From the NCBI GenBank assembly GCA_963711465.1, contig CAVQEG010000001.1, positions 372,001 through 436,000 on the forward strand: a stretch of DNA of 64,000 bases, written 5' to 3'. Both the position numbers and the translations under genes were made by a program. The notes under the pieces were generated by a model, which saw only the letters and a program-made list of their open reading frames with translations, searched no databases and had not been told where the DNA came from. Position 1 is the first letter of the stretch, and each line of letters opens with the position of its first letter. The stretch is from CAVQEG01 sp963711465 (GTDB taxonomy: Bacteria; Bacteroidota; Ignavibacteria; OLB7). This document shows, one piece after another, positions 34,657-42,982 of the stretch.

Positions 34657-35301
34657 ATGACGGTCGGAAGTCTCCACGTCATCACCGACTGCACGGTGCA
34701 GCAGCGCTTCACGCCGGCCCGGCTTGCCGAAATGGCGATTGCCGGGGGGGCCGACGTCATTCAATACCGGGATAAGACCGCAGACGTGGGGCGGATGATC
34801 GATCAGGCGGGTGAGGTGCGCAGCATCTGCGTTTCCGTCGGTGTTCCGCTCATCATCGATGACCGCGTCGACGTGGCGCTCGCGGTCGATGCCCAGGGCG
34901 TTCACCTCGGCGAGAATGACATGCCGATCGCCATCGCGCGGCGGTTGCTCGGGCCCGACGCGATTATCGGAGGTACGATTCGTTCAGCGGCCGAGCTTCG
35001 GGCGGCCATGGCCCACGGAGCCGACTACGTCGGTCTGGGGCCGCTGTATTCGACGGCAACGAAATCGGTGCAGCATGCCGTGCTGACCGCACAAACGGTG
35101 CGTGAGGTTTGCGCCGCGGCTCGCGTTCCAGTCATCGGCATAGCTGGTATCACTGAGCGCACCGCATCTGAAGCCATGGCGCTCGGACTCGACGGGGTGG
35201 CGGTCGTCGCGGCCGTCTGTGCCTCGGACGATCCGGAGGCGGCCACGCGCGCGCTGCGCCGCGTCGTCGACGAAGCGCTCCGGCTCAGGACCAGCGCCTG
35301 A
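34657..35301 (+). CDS. thiE: Thiamine-phosphate synthase ThiE
   Basis: 214-residue TIM barrel joining HMP-PP and thiazole phosphate to thiamine phosphate. All family motifs are present: VIQYRDKTADV (pyrophosphate binding), LIIDDRVDVALAVDAQGVHLGENDMP (both metal-binding aspartates), GTIRSAAELRAAM, ADYVGLGPLYSTATKS and VIGIAGITERTASEAMALGLDGVAVVAAV. This contrasts with the degenerate paralog encoded at 25743. It lies apart from the main thi cluster, immediately downstream of an unrecognised gene and convergent with an SDR gene. Confidence 0.94.
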   Translation: MTVGSLHVITDCTVQQRFTPARLAEMAIAGGADVIQYRDKTADVGRMIDQAGEVRSICVSVGVPLIIDDRVDVALAVDAQGVHLGENDMPIAIARRLLGPDAIIGGTIRSAAELRAAMAHGADYVGLGPLYSTATKSVQHAVLTAQTVREVCAAARVPVIGIAGITERTASEAMALGLDGVAVVAAVCASDDPEAATRALRRVVDEALRLRTSA

Positions 35302-35380
35302 TTTGCCACCCGTGCAAAAATTCCCGCCAGGCCATCGTTCGATTCTCCTGATCGCCCGCCGCCCACCCGTCCGGATGCGT

Positions 35381-36145
35381 TCACCGCGCGACATACCCAC
35401 CATCGACCAACAGCGAATGACCGTCGACGAAAGATGAACGGGACGAGGACAGCCAGATGACTGCTTCGGCCACCTCCTCGGACGTTCCAAGGCGACCTGC
35501 AGGATGGAGGCTTCGAATGGTGTCGTAGATCTCACTCCCCTTCGTGATTCCAGCGTGTTCGAGAAGCGGGGTATAGATGAATCCGGGACAGACGGCGTTG
35601 ATATGGATATTCTGCGCTGAGTACTCGATCGCCGCTGTCTTGGTGAGGCCGAGCACGCCGTGCTTTGCAGCGACGTAGGCGGAGGCGTTGGCGAAGCCGA
35701 CAGTTCCCAGAATCGACGCCATGTTGACGATCGCGCCACCGCCAGCCTTCAACATCTGCGGTATCTCGTATCGCATGCAGTAGTAGACGCCGATGAGGTT
35801 CACACCGATGACTTCCAGCCAACCCTCATCCGGGTATTCACCCGTGGGCATCGAGGGGCCGCCGATCCCGGCGTTGTTGCATGCGAAGTCGAGCCGGCCG
35901 AATCTCGCCACAGTGGCGTCGATCAACTGTTGTACCTCGTCGGATTTCGCCACATCGCAGGCGATCGAGGCGGCGGTGCCGCCGCCACGAGAGATTTCTT
36001 CGGCGGTATCCGCCGCGGCATCCGCATCGATGTCCGATGCGACCACCTGTGCGCCATGCTGCGCGTACAGCAGCGCCGTGGCTCGGCCGATTCCTGAGCC
36101 GGCACCGGTGACCAGCGCCACCTTCCCGTTGAATTCCGATTCCAT
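35381..36145 (-). CDS. Short-chain dehydrogenase/reductase
   Basis: 254 residues, classical SDR. Cofactor motif TGAGSGIG near residues 13-20 with an acidic residue in ASDIDADAA, suggesting NAD(H) preference. NNAG motif in FACNNAGIGG; catalytic Ser in NMASILG and Tyr-x-x-x-Lys in SAYVAAKHG. C-terminal PAGRLGTSEEVAEAVIWLSS and SFVDGHSLLVDGGYVAR are typical of 3-oxoacyl-ACP-reductase-like or sugar/alcohol dehydrogenases; the substrate is open. The ATG at 36145 has GGGGAGG five bases upstream, which fixes the start over an upstream in-frame extension. It is downstream of mscS on the same strand. Confidence 0.9.
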   Translation of the reverse strand: MESEFNGKVALVTGAGSGIGRATALLYAQHGAQVVASDIDADAAADTAEEISRGGGTAASIACDVAKSDEVQQLIDATVARFGRLDFACNNAGIGGPSMPTGEYPDEGWLEVIGVNLIGVYYCMRYEIPQMLKAGGGAIVNMASILGTVGFANASAYVAAKHGVLGLTKTAAIEYSAQNIHINAVCPGFIYTPLLEHAGITKGSEIYDTIRSLHPAGRLGTSEEVAEAVIWLSSSRSSFVDGHSLLVDGGYVAR

Positions 36146-36238
36146 GGGAACCTCCCCAGTCTGGTGTACAATCCGTTCGCGACGTTCAAGACGTGCAGCA
36201 AACCTCGGGCGAATCCGGGAGGAAGTCCATGACATCAA

Positions 36239-37162
36239 TCATGCGCCGTCACGTCCACCACGCATGAGCGGGTAACGATCGAGCACCTCGGCAAGCCGCT
36301 CGCCGCCTTTGATTCCGAAGTCGAGCGTGCGGATGGGGAACGGGATGGTGATTCCATTCCGATCGAACGCAGATTTGATCCGCATGATTGCCTCGCTGCG
36401 GGCACCCAGGAAATCAGTCTGCCGGGCAAATTCAATCCAGAACCGTACCTGGAAATTGATGGATGAATTTCCGAACTCCGTGAAATACAAATCTATCGGA
36501 TGGTCCGTCAGCACTCCTTTGACTGACCGCACTGCCTCGAGCGTCACGCGTCGGACGGACGCGAGATCATCACCATAGGAAATGCCCACCTCGAGATCGA
36601 TCCTTCGGTGGCCGTGCCGGGAGTAATTGAGTAGCGTATTCTGGAAGATCTGCTTGTTCGGAATGACGATTTCCTGGCCCTGCAGCGATCGTAATTCACT
36701 CGTTCTCAGGTGAATCGACTCGACGATGCCGAGCTGCTCGTTCGTTTCAACCAGATCGCCAATTCGAAGCGGGCGCCGCAGCGCCATGATGATTCCGGCG
36801 ATGAAATTCTCGGCGATGTCCTGGAAGGCGAATCCCAGTGCCAGACCAACGATACCGGCCCCCGCAAGCAGCGTCGTTACCGTTTTGTCCAGATTCAGAA
36901 TCCCCAGCGCAACGAACGTTCCAAGAAGGATGATTGAGGTGTAGATCAGAGATACGAACAGGCGCTCCAGCGTCGAGTTGGTCAGGAACCGTCCCACGAG
37001 TCGCTGCGCGAGATTTCGTACCAGCTTCGCAAGCAGCCAGAAGGCGATCATCACGACGACCGCCATGATCACGTTCGGCAGGTTGATGAAGAACACCTGG
37101 TACCACTCGACAAGGCGATGCGTGATCAGGTTCCACGCGTTCGTCAGTTGATTGTCATTCAT
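36239..37162 (-). CDS. mscS: MscS-family small-conductance mechanosensitive channel
   Basis: 307 residues, near the size of E. coli MscS. Three transmembrane segments are visible (NVIMAVVVMIAFWLLAKLV, LIYTSIILLGTFVALGIL, and the pore helix TLLAGAGIVGLALGFAFQDIAENFIAGIIMAL with the Gly/Ala packing pattern). The cytoplasmic beta domain starts at LRIGDLVETNEQLGIVESIHLRTSELRSLQGQEIVIPNKQI. The channel opens on hypo-osmotic shock to release solutes. It is divergent from the BON-domain gene at 37344, so both may share a regulatory region and belong to the same stress island. Confidence 0.95.
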   Translation of the reverse strand: MNDNQLTNAWNLITHRLVEWYQVFFINLPNVIMAVVVMIAFWLLAKLVRNLAQRLVGRFLTNSTLERLFVSLIYTSIILLGTFVALGILNLDKTVTTLLAGAGIVGLALGFAFQDIAENFIAGIIMALRRPLRIGDLVETNEQLGIVESIHLRTSELRSLQGQEIVIPNKQIFQNTLLNYSRHGHRRIDLEVGISYGDDLASVRRVTLEAVRSVKGVLTDHPIDLYFTEFGNSSINFQVRFWIEFARQTDFLGARSEAIMRIKSAFDRNGITIPFPIRTLDFGIKGGERLAEVLDRYPLMRGGRDGA

Positions 37163-37343
37163 GCTTCGGACAGTGAGTGTGAGGTTGCACGGGAGACGTC
37201 CGTTCCAGGCCGTTGCATCGGAACTGCGATACGTTCCTCGAGGCGTTCGTTCGTCATTACTATCAGGGGAAGGAAAGAAGGTTCAGTACCACCAGCCGAT
37301 CGAAATCATGACGAACAATTCGCAAATCGCACGGAGAGGAATG

Positions 37344-38888
37344 ATGAAAAATATTGCACGCACCCGGAATTCGCCGACACTCGTGAGAAATCTTCGTAAC
37401 GCCGCTGTGACGGCAATCATGCTCATCGTCACCGCAGCCGCAGCCGGCGCGCGACCTGCAATGCCCATCACCGATCAGTCGGTACGGCAGTGGGTCGTCG
37501 ATCAGCTTTCGAGCGATCAGGCAGTCCGCCACGATGCAATATCCGTCGAGGTCAACGATGGTACCGTCATCCTTACCGGATCGGTTGCCTCACCGTTCAA
37601 TGAACGCCGCGCCGCCAGCATTGCGCGCACCGTTCGCGGTGTGACGTCGGTCGATGATCGGCTCGTCGTCGATGCCAATGTTCAATTGGGAAATGAGGTG
37701 CTGCGCAGCAGCGTCGAGTCCGCGCTCGCGGATGTACCGCTGTCGTCGAGCGAACGAATCGACGTCAGCGTGACCGACGGCAACGTACGACTCAGCGGGC
37801 AGGTACGTGACTGGCAGCACCGGCAGCTTGCCGATCAGGCGGTCGGGCGACTCATCGGCGTGCGTTCCGTAGACGATCAACTGACGCTCGCGCGGCAGAC
37901 AGCGGCCAACGACGACGCCGTCGAGTCCGCGCTCCGGAACCGACTGGCGTGGGACGGATTGATTGATGCCTCCGCAACCTCGTTCGACGTGAATAATGCG
38001 ACGGTGACGCTTCGAGGAACCGTCGGAAGTGCCGCCGAGCGGATGCGGGCGATCGATGATGCCCATGACGTTGGTGCCGTCCGTGTCGATGCCGCCGGGC
38101 TCCGTGTGGCCGGCTGGGACCGGGCTGCAGCGTTTCGAGATGACAAATTCGACGTCAGAGAGGACGGTGAAATCCAGGCAGCGGTCGAGCGTGCACTGTG
38201 CAGCGACGCGTGGGCGGGCGGTCAGGATATCCACGTCGCCGTCGCCAATGGTGAGGTGACGCTCACTGGTACCACCGCGATGTTGAAGGCCGCACGGATG
38301 GCCCGGCAGGTCGCGCGCACCGTCACGAACGTGGCCGGCGTCGAGTCCCGAGTCAGTGTGCAGGTGAATTCGCATGTGTCGGACGAGACGCTGAGCGCAC
38401 GTGCGATCGCTGCGATCCGACGCGATGCCGCTCTCGAGGGAACAGGGGTTTCCGTTGTCGTGTCCGGGAACGAGGCGCGACTCATCGGGTCGGTGGCATC
38501 GCAGTTCCAGAAATCCGTTGCCGATGACGATGTCTCCCGCGTGAAGGGAATCGTCGCCGTCGACAACCGGATCGGGGTGGAGCACAGCAGTGATCCGCTC
38601 GTGTACAATCCGTGGGTCGACACGTTCATGCCGTACGATTACACCTGGTGGACCGACTATCGGCCGGCCTCGCATTCGGGAGTCAGCGACGATGCATTGA
38701 AGACCCGGATAGTCGACGGATTCGCGAACAGCCCGTTCGTCGAAGACAACGCGGTCACAGTGACCGTGCGAGATGGTGCGGCCTTCCTCAATGGTCGCGT
38801 GCAGTCATGGACCGAGCGGTGGGTGGCTGAACAGGATGCCTTCAATGCGGGCGCACGCCTGGTATACAACAACGTCAAGGTGAAGTAG
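37344..38888 (+). CDS. Periplasmic multi-BON-domain protein
   Basis: 514 residues from the ATG at 37344, chosen because GGAGAGG ends four bases before it (an ATG one codon earlier would sit directly on that site). Signal peptide LRNAAVTAIMLIVTAAAAGA. About six BON-type repeats follow, each with the pattern V-x-x-G-x-V-T/I-L-x-G-x-V (DGTVILTGSVASPFNERRAA, DGNVRLSGQVRDWQHRQLAD, NGEVTLTGTTAMLKAARMA, DGAAFLNGRVQSWTERWVA). BON domains bind membranes or phospholipids and occur in OsmY-like osmotic-stress proteins. E. coli OsmY has two; six is unusual. Neighbours MscS and Hsp20 support a stress role (inference). Confidence 0.9.
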   Translation: MKNIARTRNSPTLVRNLRNAAVTAIMLIVTAAAAGARPAMPITDQSVRQWVVDQLSSDQAVRHDAISVEVNDGTVILTGSVASPFNERRAASIARTVRGVTSVDDRLVVDANVQLGNEVLRSSVESALADVPLSSSERIDVSVTDGNVRLSGQVRDWQHRQLADQAVGRLIGVRSVDDQLTLARQTAANDDAVESALRNRLAWDGLIDASATSFDVNNATVTLRGTVGSAAERMRAIDDAHDVGAVRVDAAGLRVAGWDRAAAFRDDKFDVREDGEIQAAVERALCSDAWAGGQDIHVAVANGEVTLTGTTAMLKAARMARQVARTVTNVAGVESRVSVQVNSHVSDETLSARAIAAIRRDAALEGTGVSVVVSGNEARLIGSVASQFQKSVADDDVSRVKGIVAVDNRIGVEHSSDPLVYNPWVDTFMPYDYTWWTDYRPASHSGVSDDALKTRIVDGFANSPFVEDNAVTVTVRDGAAFLNGRVQSWTERWVAEQDAFNAGARLVYNNVKVK

Positions 38889-38996
38889 GGGCCACCGGCG
38901 CTGCTCCAGAGCGCTCGACTGCGGATTGCCACAAACCGAAACCGGCCTCACTTCAACAGACCGGTAGTCAACCCTACGAATTACACAGTCTGTAAC

Positions 38997-39128
38997 ATGA
39001 GGCCGGAATCGGAAGGACCGGGAATGTCCGAAGTGGCTGTCCGTACCACTCGGGCGGCCCGGTACCGAACTGACGGAGTATACGCGGGGCAGACGGGGAT
39101 GTGGGTGAAGCGGCACTACAAGGAGTAG
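38997..39128 (+). CDS. Possible 43-codon small protein
   Basis: An open frame of 43 codons begins MRPESEGPGM and ends GQTGMWVKRHYKE. It has a compact basic/aromatic C-terminus. The start codon sits in the 3' arm of an inverted repeat (CCGGCCTCA at 38942-38950, TGAGGCCGG at 38998-39006). No ribosome-binding site is evident. It may be a real small gene between the BON gene and the disordered-protein pair, or chance. Confidence 0.3.
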   Translation: MRPESEGPGMSEVAVRTTRAARYRTDGVYAGQTGMWVKRHYKE

Positions 39129-39144
39129 CGCGGCGCAATTTGCA

Positions 39145-39225
39145 CAATTCGACGCAGCCGACCGAATTGCACTCGCGCGGTATGGGAATTGCACCATCCA
39201 TACCGCCGGTGTAGCGGTCGGCTGC
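39145..39225 (+). promoter_or_regulatory. Highly structured leader / operator upstream of the disordered-protein genes
   Basis: Nested and competing dyads lie within 81 bases: an 11-base perfect stem GCAGCCGACCG (39154-39164) with CGGTCGGCTGC (39215-39225); inside it an 8-base stem CGGTATGG (39178-39185) with CCATACCG (39198-39205); and a mutually exclusive 7-base stem CAATTCG (39145-39151) with CGAATTG (39163-39169). GAATTGCAC occurs twice as a direct repeat (from 39164 and 39186), with an inverted near-copy just upstream. This could be a switching RNA leader or a multi-site operator. The rest of the 38889-39308 gap shows nothing else convincing besides the small ORF. Confidence 0.5.
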
Positions 39226-39308
39226 GCCTCCGTTGGGGGCACTTCCACGACGGTCAGCGAGCCTCCGCAGCAGCACCCCCACAGAACAACACTCGAAACT
39301 GACGAACC

Positions 39309-40019
39309 ATGAAATACACTCCAGAAAATGATCGCGCCCGGTCTGGACCCTGGTACGACAGCCGCCACCGGGGACGCGGTGACGACATCGAACAACGCGA
39401 AATGCGATATCACCGGACGCAACAGGGACCGGGCTTTGGTGAACGGCTGCAACGGATCGATCCCCGAAACCCACGCGACGCCGAGGGAATCGATCGCATG
39501 AGGCGTGGTTTTGATCGCACCTCGGATTGCTACGTCGGATCGAGCTACGGCTCCGGAATCGCTTCGGACGATCGCCGCCACGTCCAGATACGTCCGGTCG
39601 ACTACGGCGATGGCAGGCCGGGAGATCGGCCCCTCGACGAGCGGAGCTATCGAACGCGTTACGGCAGGGCGGAGTTCGGCGAATACATCGCCGGAGGGTA
39701 CGGACACGACGCAGGCAATCGGGGAGGGTCCGGATTCAATCAGGGCCGCACTGGGGGATATGGAAGCGGACTGAGGCGCGTGCGTAATGATCAGACAGCC
39801 TCGCGCGGCGGCTACGACCAGCGCGGTCAGCCCGATGAGGTCGGGTATCGAGGGGAATTCGGTCGCAGTCGCTTCGGTGGCGGCACCTCGACCCTGGGTT
39901 CTCAGGGTGGCTACGGACGCGAACACACCCGTCATCGCACTGCCCGCCCCGACGAGTTGGGTTCCCCCGAGGATCGACGTGATACTCCAGCCGGGCGCCG
40001 ACCGGGGCCTCGGAGATAG
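39309..40019 (+). CDS. Arg/Gly/Tyr/Asp-rich intrinsically disordered protein, first of a pair
   Basis: 236 residues, no signal peptide, no transmembrane segment, no recognisable fold. Composition is dominated by Arg, Gly, Asp and Tyr with many GGY, RGY and YG pairs (SSYGSGIASDDRRH, GGYDQRGQPDEVGYRGEFG). It shares a motif with the downstream gene (RGFDRTSDCY here, RGFDRTTDYR there) and the same reading frame, separated by one stop codon and 51 bases. Arg/Tyr 'sticker' patterns are known from phase-separating proteins; that behaviour is inferred here. The context of MscS, BON and Hsp20 points to desiccation or osmotic stress. Competing open frames in this GC-rich DNA make coding status less than certain. 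Confidence 0.65.
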   Translation: MKYTPENDRARSGPWYDSRHRGRGDDIEQREMRYHRTQQGPGFGERLQRIDPRNPRDAEGIDRMRRGFDRTSDCYVGSSYGSGIASDDRRHVQIRPVDYGDGRPGDRPLDERSYRTRYGRAEFGEYIAGGYGHDAGNRGGSGFNQGRTGGYGSGLRRVRNDQTASRGGYDQRGQPDEVGYRGEFGRSRFGGGTSTLGSQGGYGREHTRHRTARPDELGSPEDRRDTPAGRRPGPRR

Positions 40020-40070
40020 GGCACCGACAGCGACATCCAACATCCATTCAAACCAGCGGAGAATTCATTC

Positions 40071-41957
40071 ATGTACAATCGACGCAATGATCGCAGTCGC
40101 CATCGGGAGTGGGATGATCGTGGCGACCCTCGATCCTACGAGCGACGTCCCGAATGGTCGGATGAGGACCGAGGATTTGACCGCACCACCGACTACCGCG
40201 CAACCGACGACCGCGCAACCAGAGACATGCGACCCGACGAATATTCCCTCGGCGGAGATCAGTACCCCGACACCGGGTATCGGTATTACGATGGCAGACA
40301 GTACGCTCGCGGCGGATACGACCTCAACAGCTACCGGCGCCGTCCGTCACGGGCAGAACGGGACCTGCGCTACCAGTACGGCGGGGATTCCGATCACTAC
40401 GCCGATACCCAGGGTGGCGGGTTCGGATCTGAAGCCTTCGACGCACAGCGCTATGACCGCTCACGCGGCATCTCAGACGGGGATCGCTATCGCGATCAGC
40501 GCGACCCGTACCAGTATGGACGTCCGGATTCGCAGGGCGATCGTCGCGGATACGCTGCCTCCGATCGGCGGCCACCGCGATCATACGAACCCGATGCGAG
40601 GGAATGGGAACGCCACCGACGCCCCTACGGATACCGGGGGTACGACGAGTCTGAATCCTACGACGGGTGGCGCTCCCCGGATGACCGACGGTTCAGCCGA
40701 AGTGGACGATACGATCGCGGCCGCGGGTACGAGGAGCGCCGGTGGTACGGTGATTACCAGCCCCATGATGCCCAATTCCCTGCCCACGATGGACAGTATG
40801 ACCGATGGCGGGGAGACGTGCGCGGCGGAGAACGGTATCTCGGCGACCGCGACGGTGAATACCGATCCAAGGGCAGGCGCGGCTACGACGAACGGACCGG
40901 AAGCGACGAGGACCAGTACGGTACGCGTGGTGGGTTCGTCAGTCAGCCCGCTCCAGGCGAGTCTGAATTCGCCCAGAATGACTACGGTCTCGGCGGAGGC
41001 ATCTACGGAGGACACAGCGACCGCTACGAGGGTCGCCACGTCGGATACGGCGGCGAAATGACTGGACCGGGAGGCTACAGCTATGGGCAGTCCTTCGGTG
41101 CCAACCCCTACGGCGGCTACGGTGACAGCAAGGAAGCTTATCCCCTCAACTCCGAACAGCGTCGCCTCGGCAGACAGAATTACTCCGACACCGAGTACTC
41201 CGGAACCAACTATTCGTCTGGCGATCAACTGCCGCCCGACGGTTCACGATGGCACCCGAATCAAACCGGCGGTGCAGACCGGTACGACCAGCGATACGGT
41301 GAGGACGGCGTGAGCGATTTGCCCTACGGGTCCGACAGCAGCGGGGGCCAACCGTACGACTACCGTGGTGTAGACCGCGTTGACTATGAGCGCCCGGAAT
41401 CAGACTCGCGTCGCTCGGCCCTTCCCGGTCCCGGATACGACCCGAACTATGGTCTCGATGAACAGCCGATCGCTCCCGACACGGAAGCACGCATGAATCT
41501 CGGTAGCGACGCGATGGCTGGACTCGGCCGTGGCATCGGTTCGGACGTCGCCAGTTCGGGTCCGCATGCACTGGCAAAGGGGTCATCAGCCGTTGGCACC
41601 GGATCGGTCGTGGCATCGGGTGGGAGGACGGCGACTGGAACGGATTCCGGCGCGGCGCCCTCGGTGAGTCCGACCGCCAGGCGCACGCGCACCTCATCCG
41701 GATCCGCGTCGGCGGGTCAGACGGCATCCGGCATGACCTCGAAAGGCGCTGCGTCCAATTCCGAGCGCTCGTCTTCGACCGCAAAGAGAAGCATATCGAC
41801 GTCGAAGTCGGGGTCGAAGGCGAAGTCGACCGCCAAATCGAAGTCCGGTTCGGACAACAGCGCGGCGACCGGATCGACGCGATCGAAATCGAGCCGACGC
41901 GGAAGTTCAAAACGCGGCGCATCGCAAGACACGTCGGATGCATCGGAATCCGTCTGA
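40071..41957 (+). CDS. Large Arg/Tyr/Gly/Asp-rich disordered protein with Ser/Lys-rich basic tail
   Basis: 628 residues without signal, membrane segment or fold. Residues 1 to about 470 are packed with Tyr-Arg-Gly-Asp repeats (RGYDESESYDGWRSPDD, YGGYGD, GRGYEERRWYGDY). Residues about 480-628 switch to a Ser/Thr/Ala/Lys/Arg-rich tail (SKSGSKAKSTAKSKSGS) resembling basic nucleic-acid-binding tails such as those of histone-H1-like bacterial proteins. The ATG follows GGAG by nine bases. The two halves suggest a condensate-forming part and a DNA/RNA-binding part (inference). It is upstream of hsp20. Another frame is also open over part of the gene but lacks a comparable start and periodicity. Confidence 0.68.
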   Translation: MYNRRNDRSRHREWDDRGDPRSYERRPEWSDEDRGFDRTTDYRATDDRATRDMRPDEYSLGGDQYPDTGYRYYDGRQYARGGYDLNSYRRRPSRAERDLRYQYGGDSDHYADTQGGGFGSEAFDAQRYDRSRGISDGDRYRDQRDPYQYGRPDSQGDRRGYAASDRRPPRSYEPDAREWERHRRPYGYRGYDESESYDGWRSPDDRRFSRSGRYDRGRGYEERRWYGDYQPHDAQFPAHDGQYDRWRGDVRGGERYLGDRDGEYRSKGRRGYDERTGSDEDQYGTRGGFVSQPAPGESEFAQNDYGLGGGIYGGHSDRYEGRHVGYGGEMTGPGGYSYGQSFGANPYGGYGDSKEAYPLNSEQRRLGRQNYSDTEYSGTNYSSGDQLPPDGSRWHPNQTGGADRYDQRYGEDGVSDLPYGSDSSGGQPYDYRGVDRVDYERPESDSRRSALPGPGYDPNYGLDEQPIAPDTEARMNLGSDAMAGLGRGIGSDVASSGPHALAKGSSAVGTGSVVASGGRTATGTDSGAAPSVSPTARRTRTSSGSASAGQTASGMTSKGAASNSERSSSTAKRSISTSKSGSKAKSTAKSKSGSDNSAATGSTRSKSSRRGSSKRGASQDTSDASESV

Positions 41958-42226
41958 GCCCGCACCGTTTGACCGAGCGAAGGCATCTGTGACAACGGCA
42001 GAGGCGTCTGCAGTGTTGACCGATCGCTGCGTCGACATCGCGTGCGACCCGGACAGGATGGCAGCACAGGGTGCTACGGAAACGCCGAAATCTGCCCGAA
42101 TTCGACTGGCATACTCGTTGAATACGCCCGTCGCAGACGATCACATTCCTGCTCGTTCGCTGGCCTGGGCGGTCGGGCAAGGGAATGCCTCAACATTCAA
42201 ACGGCAATCAACGTGAGGTACAGGTC

Positions 42227-42745
42227 ATGGCAATCGTTCGATTCAATCCGCTCAACGAAGTCCTGGGACTGCAGCGGGAGATGAACAGGCTGTTCGACAC
42301 GTTCGCGCCCGCACGGCGGGACGATGAGGGCTACGAATCGGCCGTCTGGCGACCAGTCGTCGACGTGCATGAGGACGAGAACGGCTATTCGATCGACATC
42401 GAGCTGCCCGGCATGAAGCGGGACGACGTTACCATCAACTATCAGGATGGAACGCTTGCCGTCTCGGGTGAGCGGCGGTACGAACATGAGGTGGGCGCTC
42501 CGGCGTCCGACGGCGACGGCGCTCGGGCGAAGGAGAACGGGAACGGAGACGACAGCGGCACCGTCAGAAAGCGACCAGTGACTGTGCATCGGGTCGAGCG
42601 TTCGTACGGGAAATTCTATCGGAGCTTCACGTTCCCTTCCGCGATCGATGAGAAGGGGATCAAGGCAACCTTCCACGACGGTGTATTGAACGTCAGGGTG
42701 CCGAAGGCCGAGGAGGTCAAGCCCCGGAAGATCTCGATCGACTGA
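42227..42745 (+). CDS. hsp20: Hsp20/alpha-crystallin small heat-shock protein
   Basis: 172 residues from the ATG at 42227, with GAGG eight bases upstream. The alpha-crystallin domain is clear: WRPVVDVHEDENGYSIDIELPGMKRDDVTINYQDGTLAVSGER, VERSYGKFYRSFTFPSAIDEKGIKATFHDGVLNVRVPK. The terminal motif normally I-x-I appears as KPRKISID. A Gly/Asp/Asn-rich insertion of about 25 residues (APASDGDGARAKENGNGDD) sits in the loop between the two halves. The protein holds unfolded proteins in an ATP-independent way. I saw no CIRCE element in the 269-base gap upstream, which otherwise holds nothing recognisable. Confidence 0.96.
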   Translation: MAIVRFNPLNEVLGLQREMNRLFDTFAPARRDDEGYESAVWRPVVDVHEDENGYSIDIELPGMKRDDVTINYQDGTLAVSGERRYEHEVGAPASDGDGARAKENGNGDDSGTVRKRPVTVHRVERSYGKFYRSFTFPSAIDEKGIKATFHDGVLNVRVPKAEEVKPRKISID

Positions 42746-42779
42746 GCGGCCCGCCCGGGCATTCAATGATGCTGAGAGA

Positions 42780-42827
42780 GGGGACAGTCGCTGCCGCGTA
42801 GCAATCGCGCGCGAGGCGATTGTCCCC
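42780..42827 (+). terminator. Long-loop hairpin after hsp20
   Basis: GGGGACAGTCGC (42780-42791) pairs with GCGATTGTCCCC (42816-42827) with one G-T pair and a 24-base loop, followed by TT. It lies 35 bases after the hsp20 stop and may end that transcript, although the T-tail is short. Confidence 0.45.
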
Positions 42828-42906
42828 TTCGCATATCCAGCCGACCGCTGGGGGACTGCGAGAGCAATCCGAGACGAATTCGTTACGCCTTGTCCCAAGA
42901 AACGCG

Positions 42907-42937
42907 TTGGAGAATCTGGCGGTCGGGCGCTATTTTG
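42907..42937 (+). promoter_or_regulatory. Promoter of yceD-rpmF
   Basis: TTG (42907-42909), 21 bases, TATTTTG (42931-42937), matching the -33/-7 pattern seen at several other sites in this window, 46 bases before the YceD start. Confidence 0.6.
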
Positions 42938-42982
42938 AAATTTTGTCCCTGTTCACCAGCGAATCAAGGGGGTGGTCACGCG

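Noticed and set aside
38805..40043. 412-codon open frame on the minus strand opposite the first disordered-protein gene
   Set aside because: It runs into the BON gene end, has no start signal, and its Ala/Val/Ser-rich translation looks like the reverse complement of Arg/Gly/Tyr codons; the plus-strand frame shares motifs with its neighbour.
39787..41061. 424-codon open frame on the plus strand, offset from the disordered-protein genes
   Set aside because: Thr/Ala/Pro-rich shadow spanning the end of one gene and two thirds of the next; no ribosome-binding site and no domain.
41958..42226. CIRCE or other known heat-shock operator before hsp20
   Set aside because: No TTAGCACTC-type inverted repeat or other recognisable element was found.
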